Of a DNA stretch of 64,000 nucleotides, positions 17,139 through 25,965 are shown in pieces. The notes under the pieces were generated by a model. That model had not been told where the DNA came from. It made no database searches and saw only the letters and a program-made list of their open reading frames with translations. The stretch spans positions 124,001 to 188,000 of the forward strand of contig NZ_CAJQTX010000006.1 in NCBI RefSeq assembly GCF_907163085.1. Reading direction: 5' to 3'. Numbering within the stretch: the first letter of the stretch is position 1; every line of letters starts with the position of its first letter. This DNA is from Candidatus Accumulibacter sp. ACC003. GTDB taxonomy: Bacteria > Pseudomonadota > Gammaproteobacteria > Burkholderiales > Rhodocyclaceae. Made by a program: the position numbers and the translations under genes.

Positions 17139-19514
17139 CAGATTTCCTGATCCCGGCCGGGAATGTAGATAGAATTCCGGAATTGCACGTGGCACTTTAT
17201 TTTGACGGCCATGATTTTCTTATGGCATAAACCAAGCTTCGCTAGGAGTGCAAGGAGGAGCAGACGTTGAGGCAATCGTGGCTTCCAGGGTTTCCGGATG
17301 GTGCGCAGAAAGTGGGAGAAGGGTTGGCGATTCTGGAGAAGGATGGCCAAGCGATCTACTTTGTTGGGGGAGACAATTACTTCTCGCACCCCGTAGGAGA
17401 CGACGCTGGCCGCAGGTTCGCTCTGACCAGCCTGATGGAGAACGGGCACGTCAAGGCGGTCGAACTGGAAAGGCCACCGCTGTGCATCCCGCACCGCACG
17501 CTGATGAACTGGGTGGGACAAAGCCGCAAAGCCGGGCCATCGTCTTTCTTTCGACCGGCGGCGGCGAGCCGGCCGCGGATCATGACGCCGGACAAGAGTG
17601 CCGAATGCGCGCGGCTGTTGAGCGAGGGAAAGCGTCCTGCCGAAGTGGCACGGCAGGTGGGCGTCCAGGAGTCGACGCTGCGCAAGGCGATCCGGCGCCA
17701 GGGCGTGCCGCAGTTGGCCGCCTTGCCGCAAGAGGCAGGGGAGTTGGAAGCGGCGAGCACCAAGAGTGAGCGCAGCCGGGCGGATGCGGAAGCCGCCGCG
17801 GGGATGGGCACCGCCTGCACGCGCGCCGACGAGCGGATCCAAACGGCGCTGGGATTGGCGACCGGTGCGACGACGCGCTTCGAAGCGAGCCACGATGTGG
17901 CGATGGGGGGGCTGTTGGCCGGCTTGCCGGCCTTGTGCGCGAACGGGCTACTGACCGGCCTGGATCGCCATCTCAAGCTGCCCCGGGGATTCTACAGCGC
18001 CTTGCACATCCTTCTCGTCCTCGGCTTCATGGCCCTGGGGCGAATCAAGCGGCCGGAACATCTGCGACAAACCTCGCCCGGAGAACTCGGCAAAGTCATC
18101 GGCCTGGACCGGGTACCGGAAGTCCGCACCCTGCGGGAAAAGGTCCATCTGCTGGCCAAGACGGGTGACCCGGCAGCCTGGATGCGGGATCTCGCGAAGC
18201 TCTGGATGGAAAGCGAGCCAGAAGAAGCGGGTTACCTGTATGTCGATGGTCATGTTCGGGTGTATCACGGCGAGCAGGCCAGGCTGTCGAAGCGCTACGT
18301 CTCGCGCGAACGCCTGTGCCTGCGGGGCACCACCGACTACTGGGTTAACGATGCCCTGGGTCGCCCGTTCTTTGTGGTTTCGCAGCCGCTCAATGACGGA
18401 CTCGCCGAGACCCTGCTCAAGGACATCGTCCCCCAACTGCTGGAGATTGTCCCGGGACAGCCGACGCCGGCCGAACTGGACGCCGACCCGACCCTGCACC
18501 GGTTTGTCATGGTCTTCGATCGGGAAGGGGCCACCCAGAGTCTCCTCGGCAGACTCTGGAAACAGCGCATCGGCGCACTGACCTACCGCAAGAACGTCAA
18601 GGACCTCTGGTCCGAAGAGGTGTTTCAGGAACAGGAAGTCCATCTGCCGGCAGGCGGCAGCACCGGGATGAAACTCGCCATGCGCGAAACCCGACTCGGC
18701 ACAGGCGATGGCAGCCTGGCCGTGAGCGAAGTTCGTCGGCTGACCCAGACGGGACATCAAACAGCCGTGATCACGACCGCCCGGCAACTCGGAAACACCA
18801 CCATCGCTGGGCGGATGTTCGCCCGTTGGTGCCAGGAAAACTACTTCGCGTACATGATGGAACATTATGATATTGATGGGCTTATCGAGTACGGAGACGA
18901 CTCTCTTCCCGGCACTCACCAGGTCGTTAACCCCCGCTGGCGGGAACTCGACAAGGCCGTCAGGCAAACCCGCCAGAGCGAAAGAAAACTGCAGGCCGCA
19001 ATCGCCAGGACGGCCTTGAACGACGGCGGCGAAATCCAGAAAAACGCCGAGTCTGTCGAAGCACTGCAGGCCGTTCAGGAGGAGCTCAAGCGACTTTGCG
19101 CGGCGCGCAAGGCAAGCCCCCGAAAGGTGACGATCGACAGTCTGCCCGAGGCCGAGCGACCGACCCAACTGCCGCCGCTGAACAAGATGCTCTGCGATAC
19201 CGTGAAAATGGTCGCCTACCGGGCCGAGACCGCCATGGTGGCGCTATTGCGCCGCCACTTGAAGAAGGAGGACGACGCACGTGCGCTCATTCGCGAATTG
19301 TTCGTTTCTTCCGCTGACATCGAACCGAACGCGCTAGCCAACACCCTGACCATCAAAATTCACCGGATGGCCAGCCCAGCTCATGATCGCGCTATCGCCG
19401 CGCTCCTCGAGGAACTCACCCTGCAAGATTTTCCGCATCCGGAAACCGGGGCAAGAATGACCTTCACTCTTGTCTGAAGTGCCAACCCGGTTTCCTCCGA
19501 GATCAGGAAATCTG
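17139..19514 (+). mobile_element. Insertion sequence in potG, 2376 bp, 5-bp duplication
   Basis: The ends are CAGATTTCCTGATC (17139-17152) and its perfect reverse complement GATCAGGAAATCTG (19501-19514). Homology extends a few bases further inward with mismatches. The element is bounded by AGTTT direct repeats and carries one large transposase gene. I cannot assign the family with certainty. The size, 14-bp perfect inverted repeats and 5-bp duplication are what can be read directly. Confidence 0.95.
17267..19477 (+). CDS. DDE-type transposase with N-terminal helix-turn-helix region
   Basis: The 736-residue protein contains a probable helix-turn-helix near residues 110-145 (KRPAEVARQVGVQESTLRKA). 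A large catalytic region follows, with acidic candidates in YLYVDGHVRVYHG, RFVMVFDREGATQ and FARWCQENYFAYMMEHYD, consistent with a DDE nuclease of the IS4/IS1634 style. A helical region around residues 560-620 may form a coiled coil. The start is TTG at 17267, supported by AAGGAGGAG at 17252-17260. The gene is intact and fills most of the element. It is not a recognised named IS to me. Confidence 0.85.
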   Translation: MRQSWLPGFPDGAQKVGEGLAILEKDGQAIYFVGGDNYFSHPVGDDAGRRFALTSLMENGHVKAVELERPPLCIPHRTLMNWVGQSRKAGPSSFFRPAAASRPRIMTPDKSAECARLLSEGKRPAEVARQVGVQESTLRKAIRRQGVPQLAALPQEAGELEAASTKSERSRADAEAAAGMGTACTRADERIQTALGLATGATTRFEASHDVAMGGLLAGLPALCANGLLTGLDRHLKLPRGFYSALHILLVLGFMALGRIKRPEHLRQTSPGELGKVIGLDRVPEVRTLREKVHLLAKTGDPAAWMRDLAKLWMESEPEEAGYLYVDGHVRVYHGEQARLSKRYVSRERLCLRGTTDYWVNDALGRPFFVVSQPLNDGLAETLLKDIVPQLLEIVPGQPTPAELDADPTLHRFVMVFDREGATQSLLGRLWKQRIGALTYRKNVKDLWSEEVFQEQEVHLPAGGSTGMKLAMRETRLGTGDGSLAVSEVRRLTQTGHQTAVITTARQLGNTTIAGRMFARWCQENYFAYMMEHYDIDGLIEYGDDSLPGTHQVVNPRWRELDKAVRQTRQSERKLQAAIARTALNDGGEIQKNAESVEALQAVQEELKRLCAARKASPRKVTIDSLPEAERPTQLPPLNKMLCDTVKMVAYRAETAMVALLRRHLKKEDDARALIRELFVSSADIEPNALANTLTIKIHRMASPAHDRAIAALLEELTLQDFPHPETGARMTFTLV

Positions 19515-19519
19515 AGTTT
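19515..19519. repeat. Right target-site duplication (AGTTT)
   Basis: Exact copy of 17134-17138 directly outside the right end of the insertion sequence. Confidence 0.92.
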
Positions 19520-20035
19520 GGGTTGCTTGATCAGCGCGCGCGCCAGCGCGACGCGCTGACGCTGGCCGCCCGACAACTGCTCGGGCCGGCGTTTGCCGAA
19601 GCCCTCGAGGCGCACCAGTGCGAGCATCTGGGCCACGCGTTCGGCGATCTCCGAGCGTGGGCGGTGCTCCATCTTGAGGCCGAAGCCGATGTTCTGTTCG
19701 ACGCTCATGTGCGGGAACAGTGCATACGACTGAAACATCATGTTCACCGGGCGTTCGTAGGGCGGGATACCGCTCATGTCGAGGCCATCGATGAAAATTT
19801 TGCCGCGGCTCGGTTGCTCGAAGCCGGCGAGCATGCGCAGCAGCGTGGTCTTGCCGCAGCCCGAGCCGCCGAGCAGGCAGAACAGCTCGCTCCTGAAAAT
19901 GTTCAGCGAGACGTCGTCTACCGCGACGAAGTCACCGAAGCGCTTCGTGACACCTTCGATGCGGATATACGGTTGCGCCGTCGGGTCGTTCCACGCCGGC
20001 CGACCGCCGGCCGCCGCTGCTGCAGACGACGCCAT
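19515..20035 (-). pseudogene. potG: Polyamine ABC transporter ATPase, 5' part (interrupted by an IS)
   Basis: This encodes the N-terminal half of the ATPase: an alanine-rich lead, then YIRIEGVTKRFGDFVAVDDV, the Walker A LLGGSGCGKTTLLRML, the Q-loop NMMFQSYALFPHM and the ABC signature LSGGQRQRVALARALI. The frame runs into the insertion sequence, where an off-family tail reads on to a stop at 19334. Without Walker B the product cannot hydrolyse ATP. The start at 20035 follows the binding-protein stop by 17 bp. Confidence 0.93.
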
Positions 20036-20052
20036 GTCAATTCCAGCGTGAA

Positions 20053-21225
20053 CTAATGACCGGTCTGGAAGCGAGTCCAGGTACGCGTCAGCTGGCGATT
20101 GTAGTCGTCGCCGACCGCCAGTTCGGGCGACAGCTTGGCCTTCACCTCGGCGCTGGGAAAGACGCTTGGGTCGTTCTTCACCTCGGCCTTGATGAACGGC
20201 TCCGAGGCCAGGTTGCCGTTCGGGTAATGAACCGCGTTGGCGTTGGCCGCCGCCACTTCGGGCTGCATCAGATAGTCGATGAACAGATGCGCGTTCCGGG
20301 GATGCTTGGCGTCGGCCGGAATGACCATCATGTCGAACCAGATGATGCTGCCTTCTTTGGGCAGCGAGTAAGCGATCTGCACGCCCTTGCCGGCCTCCCG
20401 GGCGCGATCGCGCGCTTGCAGGACGTCGCCGCTATAGCCGACGGCGATACACAGGTCGCCGTTGGCCAGGTCCTCGATGTACTGCGAGGAATTGACCTTG
20501 CGCACGTACGGACGAATCTTCAGCAGTTGCTCTTCGACAAGCTTCAGATCGCCGGCGTCCTGGCTGTTGGGGTCCTTGCCGAGATAGATCAGGACAATGC
20601 TGCGAATATCGGACGCGGCGTCGAGGATCGAGATCCCGCAATCCTTGAATTTGGCCGCGTATTTTGGATCGAGCACCAGCGCCCAGCTATCGACTGGCGC
20701 GCCGGGCATGATCTCCTTGATCTTGCCAACGTTGTAGCCGATGCCGTCGGTTCCCCACATATACGGGACGGCATAGTCGTTGTCGGCGTCGTGTAGCGCG
20801 ACGCGCTGCATGATTGCCGGATCCATGTTGCCGAGGTTCTTCAGCAGCGACTTGTCCAGTTTCTGGAAAACGCCGGCCTTGATCTGACGTTCCATGAACT
20901 GAGCCGATGGCAGCACCAGGTCGTAACCCGTATTGCCCGCCAGCAGCTTGGTCTCGACGACCTCGTTGGAATCGAAGACGTCATAATTGACCTTGATACC
21001 GTACTTGGCCTCGAAGTTCTTGACCGTCTCCGGATCGATGTAATCCGACCAGTTATAGACATTGAGCACTTTGTCGGCATCGCTGCTGACGCCGGCTTTG
21101 GCCGCCGCCGCCGCTGGCGGAGTAGCGACTTCGGCTTCCTTGCCGCAGGCCGAAAGCAGCAGCGCACCGGCCAGGCACGCGAGCCGGCGGGTGAGGGCCG
21201 GGGATGGATGTGTTGAGTGAGACAT
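20053..21225 (-). CDS. potF: Polyamine-binding periplasmic (lipo)protein, PotD/PotF-like
   Basis: The 390-residue protein begins with a lipoprotein signal peptide ending LLLSACGK (lipobox Cys). The mature part starts with VLNVYNWSDYIDPETVKNFE, the hallmark of PotD/PotF, and includes VPYMWGTDGIGYNVGKI and the C-terminal MQPEVAAANANAVHYPNGN. It captures spermidine or putrescine for the PotGHI transporter. It is the first gene of the operon; the ATG at 21225 begins the signal peptide. The gene is intact, but its partner ATPase is broken. Confidence 0.94.
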   Translation of the reverse strand: MSHSTHPSPALTRRLACLAGALLLSACGKEAEVATPPAAAAAKAGVSSDADKVLNVYNWSDYIDPETVKNFEAKYGIKVNYDVFDSNEVVETKLLAGNTGYDLVLPSAQFMERQIKAGVFQKLDKSLLKNLGNMDPAIMQRVALHDADNDYAVPYMWGTDGIGYNVGKIKEIMPGAPVDSWALVLDPKYAAKFKDCGISILDAASDIRSIVLIYLGKDPNSQDAGDLKLVEEQLLKIRPYVRKVNSSQYIEDLANGDLCIAVGYSGDVLQARDRAREAGKGVQIAYSLPKEGSIIWFDMMVIPADAKHPRNAHLFIDYLMQPEVAAANANAVHYPNGNLASEPFIKAEVKNDPSVFPSAEVKAKLSPELAVGDDYNRQLTRTWTRFQTGH

Positions 21226-21526
21226 GACGCAGCCTTTCGATGCGGGGTGACGATAGCGATAGCGGAAGCGTAACCCAGCGCCCACGGCGCGCCAAGAGCT
21301 GGATTGCTTGCGGTCAGGCTGGCCGCCGTGCGCGGCCGAGAGTCTTTGCACTTTTCCCCAAGCCGAGAGGTCGTGTGCTGGCGGGGTGCTGAGCGGAAAG
21401 CGCTTTGACTATCCGGGCCCTCTGCAGGCGCCTGCCTAACAGCGAGCGCGGGTTCAGCCGAAGCGAGTCGTAAGTCGCAGCCGCGATTTTCACGCCGCGC
21501 CGCGCTGGCCGCGGCACTTGAGCACC
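21226..21526. other. Spacer upstream of the pot operon
   Basis: About 300 bp between the pot operon start and the end of marC. It must hold the minus-strand pot promoter, but I saw no convincing -35/-10 pair. Confidence 0.5.
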
Positions 21527-22153
21527 CTAATGGGTCGCCAGACTGAAGTACTGGGTGATTCCCTCAAGGACGTTGTTCGCCGCCACCGACGCCAGGATCA
21601 ATCCCATCACGCGGCTGACGATGCTCGCGCCGGCGTCGCCGATGACGCGCTGAATCGGCTCGGCCAGGCGCAGCAGCACGTAGGTGACGATCAATACGCT
21701 GACCATGATCGCCGTCGTTTGCGCCTGCTCGGCAATCGAATTTCTCGTGTTGTCGGTCAGCAGGACAATTGCCATCATCGCTCCGGGCGAGGCGATCGAC
21801 GGGATGGCCAGCGGGAAGACCGACGGATCGCTGCTGCCGCTGACCATTTTCTTTTCTTCGTCGGGCTTGCTTTCGCCGAAAATCATCGTCAGTGCGAAGA
21901 GGAACAGGATGATCCCTCCGGAGATCTGAAAGGCGCTCAGCGGCACACTGATGGCGTTCAACAGCAGTTCGCCGGCGACGACGAAGAACACCAGCACGCC
22001 CAGTGCGACGAGGATCGCGCGGCCGGCGATCTGCTTTCGCCTGGCCGCTGCCATTCCCTGCGTGACCGAGATGAAGACCGGTACGCTGCCGATGGGATCG
22101 ATCACCGCCCAAAGGACGGCGAAGCTTTGCATGAATGTCGCGTAGTCGAGCAT
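21527..22153 (-). CDS. MarC-family integral membrane protein
   Basis: The 208-residue inner-membrane protein has about six hydrophobic segments and family marks: an N-terminal AVLWAVIDPIGSVPVFISVT and a mid-protein PLAIPSIASPGAMMAIVLL. MarC/YhgN proteins resemble transporters, but their substrates are mostly unknown; the old link to multiple antibiotic resistance is not supported. It stands alone, on the same strand as the pot operon, ending about 300 bp upstream of it. Confidence 0.9.
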   Translation of the reverse strand: MLDYATFMQSFAVLWAVIDPIGSVPVFISVTQGMAAARRKQIAGRAILVALGVLVFFVVAGELLLNAISVPLSAFQISGGIILFLFALTMIFGESKPDEEKKMVSGSSDPSVFPLAIPSIASPGAMMAIVLLTDNTRNSIAEQAQTTAIMVSVLIVTYVLLRLAEPIQRVIGDAGASIVSRVMGLILASVAANNVLEGITQYFSLATH

Positions 22154-22507
22154 GAGGTTTACTCCGCTGGGTGTCTTGGCACCGACCTCGGTTTCGCCTG
22201 GTCGGCGCCTTGCTTTGACCCGAGGTCAGGGCCAGTTCTTGCTCGGGTGATGCGAGGAAGAAGCGCTGCCGTGCCGGCCGCCTCATCGCCGCTTATTGCG
22301 CGGTGCTGCTTGCCTACTGGACGTCGCCAAGCTCGGCTTGTCGCCGATAGTACGCGCGCAGTCCTTGTTCCGCAAAGCCGCAGCAGGCGCCGAGGTGGCG
22401 TGGCGATGACCGCCGTCGACCCGCTGGCGAGCACGGCGCTGGCCGACCACCAACGCCTGCTGATGCGCACTCACCATGGCGTCGCCCACCGCAGCTGCAA
22501 AAATCGC
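22154..22507. other. Non-coding spacer
   Basis: No supported gene between marC and the SHOCT protein gene. Weak overlapping frames on both strands lack motifs and ribosome sites. Confidence 0.5.
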
Positions 22508-23410
22508 TCAGAGGCGGCTCAGCAATTCCGTCTTCTTGGCCGAGAATTCCTCGTCACTGACGATGCCCTTGGCTCTGAGGTCGGCCAGTCTTTCGATTAC
22601 CGCGAAGATGTCCTGGTCGCGAGCCGGCGGTGGCGTCGTGTCCTGCGGCACGCTCTGATAGCGAGGCGCCTCGGGCGCTGTCGATGGTGTCGCGGCTGTC
22701 GCGGGTAGCGACGGCGAAGGGGCTTTGGCTGCCTGCCCGGTCGACGAAAGCACCGGCAGGCTGGCGACGTCGATCAAGCCATGCTGGCTCGAGAAGCTCA
22801 GCGTGCCGCCGATCGATTGCTGCTGCGAGAAGCCGCCGATCTGGTGGTCGAGCGTGTCATAGACGGTGACCGTGCCGCCGACGTCGATCGCCAGGCGTCG
22901 CGCTTGCGCGAAGTGGGCATAGCGAACGCCGTTCTGCGCACCGGTGCTGTTCGGATGGCGCAGGTCGCCGGGCCACCAGTCGCCCGAGGTACCCGGCGCC
23001 GGCGGCACGAACAGGCTGACCGGCCCGACCGACGCCGATCCGTGTTGCTGAGCACCGCCGAAACTGGCCTGCTCCTGGCCGGTGTTCCAGGCGCCCTGGC
23101 CGCCCTGGCTTTGCGACTGGAAGCTACCACTGCGGATCAGATCGGGCTGCTGGGCGACGAGTGTCGCGAGTTCGTTGCACAGCGCGTCGATGCGCCCCTT
23201 GAGATGGTTGTCGAACAGGTTCGAGACCATGATCATGCCGCCACGCATCCATTGCCCCGAGCCGGAGAATTCGGGATGCGAGAATTGCGCCATGCTGCCG
23301 TTGCCGTTGATCACCGACTCGAGCATGCTCAGCACGGCGTTGGCACTGAAGCCATGGCGCTGAGCGATATCGTCGATGGCCTGCTGGCCGCTGGGGGAAA
23401 GTTGTCGCAT
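22508..23410 (-). CDS. SHOCT-domain protein
   Basis: The 300-residue protein begins MRQLSPSGQQAIDDIAQRHG. A central glycine/glutamine-rich region follows (QSQSQGGQGAWNTGQEQAS), then a Pro/Ala-rich linker, and a C-terminal SHOCT motif, IERLADLRAKGIVSDEEFSA with KKTELLSRL at the end. SHOCT is a short oligomerisation-type motif often at the C-terminus of otherwise unrelated proteins. No signal peptide or membrane segment is clear. Its function is unknown. The start at 23410 follows from the family-like N-terminus. Confidence 0.8.
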   Translation of the reverse strand: MRQLSPSGQQAIDDIAQRHGFSANAVLSMLESVINGNGSMAQFSHPEFSGSGQWMRGGMIMVSNLFDNHLKGRIDALCNELATLVAQQPDLIRSGSFQSQSQGGQGAWNTGQEQASFGGAQQHGSASVGPVSLFVPPAPGTSGDWWPGDLRHPNSTGAQNGVRYAHFAQARRLAIDVGGTVTVYDTLDHQIGGFSQQQSIGGTLSFSSQHGLIDVASLPVLSSTGQAAKAPSPSLPATAATPSTAPEAPRYQSVPQDTTPPPARDQDIFAVIERLADLRAKGIVSDEEFSAKKTELLSRL

Positions 23411-23758
23411 GCTGATGAGCCTCGATGTTGAAACGGACGCTTCTGAAGGTTCCTGGCGGCGGCCAGTCGAGCGCCGGGCGCCGGGCCGGCGAAGGTGCCG
23501 GAACGGGAGTCTACGCCTATCGTTGTGAGCCAGGCAATCGGCCGCTGGCACCTTGTCGGTGCGGCGCGATCGCGCCGCTCTGGCTGGTCAGCCTGGCCAC
23601 GTCGCGTGCAGGTATGCAGACCGCCGCGTGTACGGCAAGATGACGCCCGCCACGGCGATCGCGTAAATCGCTTCCGACGTGCCGTCGTCGGCGGCGCCTG
23701 TTCGCCATTCTGCGCCGCTGCCATAGCCGTCACAATCCATCCCAGGAGGAGTGCCACG
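23411..23758. other. Spacer between divergent genes
   Basis: This 348-bp region separates the SHOCT gene (minus) from the glutathione transferase gene (plus). It presumably holds both promoters. Only the AGGAGGA ribosome site of the transferase (about 23744) is clear. Confidence 0.5.
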
Positions 23759-24385
23759 ATGAGCGATATCGTTTTCTACACCAACCCGCAGTCACGTGGG
23801 CGTGTTGCCCACTGGATGCTTGAAGAGGTCGGCGCGCCTTATAAAACGGTCTGGCTGGAGTTCGGGCCGGCGATGAAGAGCGCCGACTATCTGGCGGTGA
23901 ATCCGATGGGCAAGGTCCCAGCGCTCAGGCACGGTGGCGCGCTGCTCACCGAAACGGCCGCCATCTGCGCCTACCTTGCCGACCGTTTTCCAGAGCGGGG
24001 CTTGCTGCCGGCAGCCAACGATCCCGCCCGTGCGGCCTACTTCCGCTGGCTGTTCTTTGCCGCCGGCCCGCTTGAGCTGGCCGTGACTGCCAGGGCGCTT
24101 GACTGGCAAGTTCCTGATGGCAAGAGCGGCTTTGTCGGCTTCGGCAGTTACGGCCAAACGCTAGACGTCCTCGAACACGCGCTGCAGCCAGGACCCTACG
24201 TCTGCGGCGAGCAATTTACTGCCGCCGACGTGTACCTCGGCTCGCAGCTTGGCTGGGGCTTGCAGTTCGGTACCATCGAAAAACGGCCCTGCTTTGCCGC
24301 CTACGTCGAACGGCTGCACGAGCGGCCGGCAGCGCGACGCGCCGATTGGCTCAACGAAGAGCATCTGCAAAATGCTGGCGCCTGA
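23759..24385 (+). CDS. Glutathione S-transferase family protein
   Basis: The 208-residue protein has a thioredoxin-like N-terminal domain, MSDIVFYTNPQSRGRVAHWM, with the cis-proline region in MGKVPALRHGGALLTETAAI, and an all-helical C-terminal domain. It likely conjugates or reduces small molecules with glutathione; the substrate is unknown. An AGGAGGA ribosome site precedes the ATG at 23759. The EamA gene follows about 105 bp downstream on the same strand. Confidence 0.92.
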   Translation: MSDIVFYTNPQSRGRVAHWMLEEVGAPYKTVWLEFGPAMKSADYLAVNPMGKVPALRHGGALLTETAAICAYLADRFPERGLLPAANDPARAAYFRWLFFAAGPLELAVTARALDWQVPDGKSGFVGFGSYGQTLDVLEHALQPGPYVCGEQFTAADVYLGSQLGWGLQFGTIEKRPCFAAYVERLHERPAARRADWLNEEHLQNAGA

Positions 24386-24490
24386 TGCGCCGCTCGCACA
24401 CGACGCGGCACGGCCTCGCCGTCGGCGTCGCGCGCAGCCGAATGAGTGCGGCACGGCCACCTGCTGGAATCGATCGAGCGAGGACCCACG

Positions 24491-25354
24491 ATGCCCAGCC
24501 CACGCGTAATGGCCCTGACGGTGCTGGCGATGATCGCCTTTGCCGGCAATTCACTGCTTTGCCGGGCCGCTCTCCAGCATACCAGCATCGACGCCGCCAG
24601 CTTCACGACGATCCGTCTGATTGCCGGCGCGCTGATGCTGGTGCTGGTGGTGCGCCTGCGTGCCGGCAGCCGGGTCGGCGGCGGCAACTGGCTGTCGGCG
24701 CTGGCGCTGTTCGCCTACGCCGCGGGTTTCTCCTTCGCCTATCGGAGCCTGCCGGCCGGCGCCGGTGCGCTGCTGCTCTTTGGCGCGGTGCAGGCGACGA
24801 TGATCGGTCACGGTCTGCTGCGCGGCGAACGTCTGCTGCGCTGGCAAGTCGTCGGCCTGCTGCTGGCGCTCGCCGGCCTCCTCGGTCTCCTGCTGCCGGG
24901 GCTCTCGGCGCCGCCGCTGAGTGGCGCCTTGTTGATGCTTGGTGCCGGTGTCGCCTGGGGCGTCTATTCCCTGCGCGGCAAGTCGGGCGGCGACCCGACG
25001 CGGGTCACGGCCGGCAACTTCCTGCGCGCGGTGCCGATCGCCGTCGCCTTGAGCGCATTCAGCGCCTTGACGCTGAACGCCGCGTCGCTGGACAGCGCCG
25101 GTGTCTGCTACGCGCTCGCGTCCGGCGCGCTCGCCTCGGGGGTCGGCTACGCGATTTGGTACACGGCCTTGCCGGCTTTGCCCGCGACCAACGCCGCGAC
25201 GGTGCAACTCAGCGTCCCGGTGATTGCCGCGCTGGGCGGAATCGCTTTTCTTGGCGAACCGCTGACGCTGCGCCTGACCTTGTCGTCGGTCGCCATTCTC
25301 GGCGGCATAGCGCTGGTGATTCTCGAGAAGCGGCCGGCCGTCAGCCGCCGCTAA
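24491..25354 (+). CDS. EamA/DMT-family transporter
   Basis: The 287-residue protein contains ten predicted hydrophobic segments arranged as two EamA repeats. The first begins VMALTVLAMIAFAGNSLLCR. The second includes LLMLGAGVAWGVYSLRGKSG. Members export metabolites such as amino acids or nucleobases. The ATG at 24491 has a nearby GAGGA and leads straight into the first segment. The substrate cannot be named from sequence. Confidence 0.9.
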   Translation: MPSPRVMALTVLAMIAFAGNSLLCRAALQHTSIDAASFTTIRLIAGALMLVLVVRLRAGSRVGGGNWLSALALFAYAAGFSFAYRSLPAGAGALLLFGAVQATMIGHGLLRGERLLRWQVVGLLLALAGLLGLLLPGLSAPPLSGALLMLGAGVAWGVYSLRGKSGGDPTRVTAGNFLRAVPIAVALSAFSALTLNAASLDSAGVCYALASGALASGVGYAIWYTALPALPATNAATVQLSVPVIAALGGIAFLGEPLTLRLTLSSVAILGGIALVILEKRPAVSRR

Positions 25355-25965
25355 GGTCATGCTCCTGCAGGAGGTGGTCGGCGGGAGCGTCGACTTGGGG
25401 TACCGCTTCGGGTGTCGATTCACCCCTGAGCGTGCGCGCCACCGGGACGATCGGCGCTTTCGTCTTTCGCCGGTACGTCGACGTGCGATAGCGCCTGTTG
25501 CCTCGGGCCCGACCGGTCGCGTATCACTTCCCGGCGCAGGGTCTAGCCGCGATCAGATGGTGCAAATGGAGCGGCAAGAGCTCGGCGTGACGCGGAGCCA
25601 CTGGCACTTGGCGGTGCTCAGTTCTGGCGCTGCTCGCGCCAAGCATGTCGCGCCAAGCACATTGCCGGCCTCGCATCCGTGTCGAAGAATTTTACAGTCC
25701 ACCATCGGTTTGATCGGCAAACAACTGCAGCGCCTTGAATTAATAACAGCAAGTAGCAATGGTCTATTTCTTGCTTCGGCTCTCAACCGGGATCGGACGA
25801 GATAGGTTTGCACGGACAGCGTCGTTGTTGATCGCCTTTTTTTGGAAAACGTAACCTCGTAGACATTTCGGCGCAGTGACGTGTGATCGTTGCTGCGCCC
25901 CAGGTGATCGGCAGTTTCCCGATAGCCCCTGGAGTTCGTCAATACCACCAAACGGAGGGATAGCC
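25355..25965. other. Non-coding region upstream of the PEP-CTERM gene
   Basis: No gene is supported in this 611-bp stretch. The last 200 bp are relatively AT-rich (for example the T-run near 25837-25843), which suits a promoter, but no clear -35/-10 pair or sigma-54 site was found. Confidence 0.5.

Noticed and set aside
25602-25618. TGGCAC ... TGCT resembling a sigma-54 promoter before the PEP-CTERM gene
   Set aside because: The GG and GC elements are 11 bases apart, where the consensus needs 10; the site is also about 350 bp from the gene.
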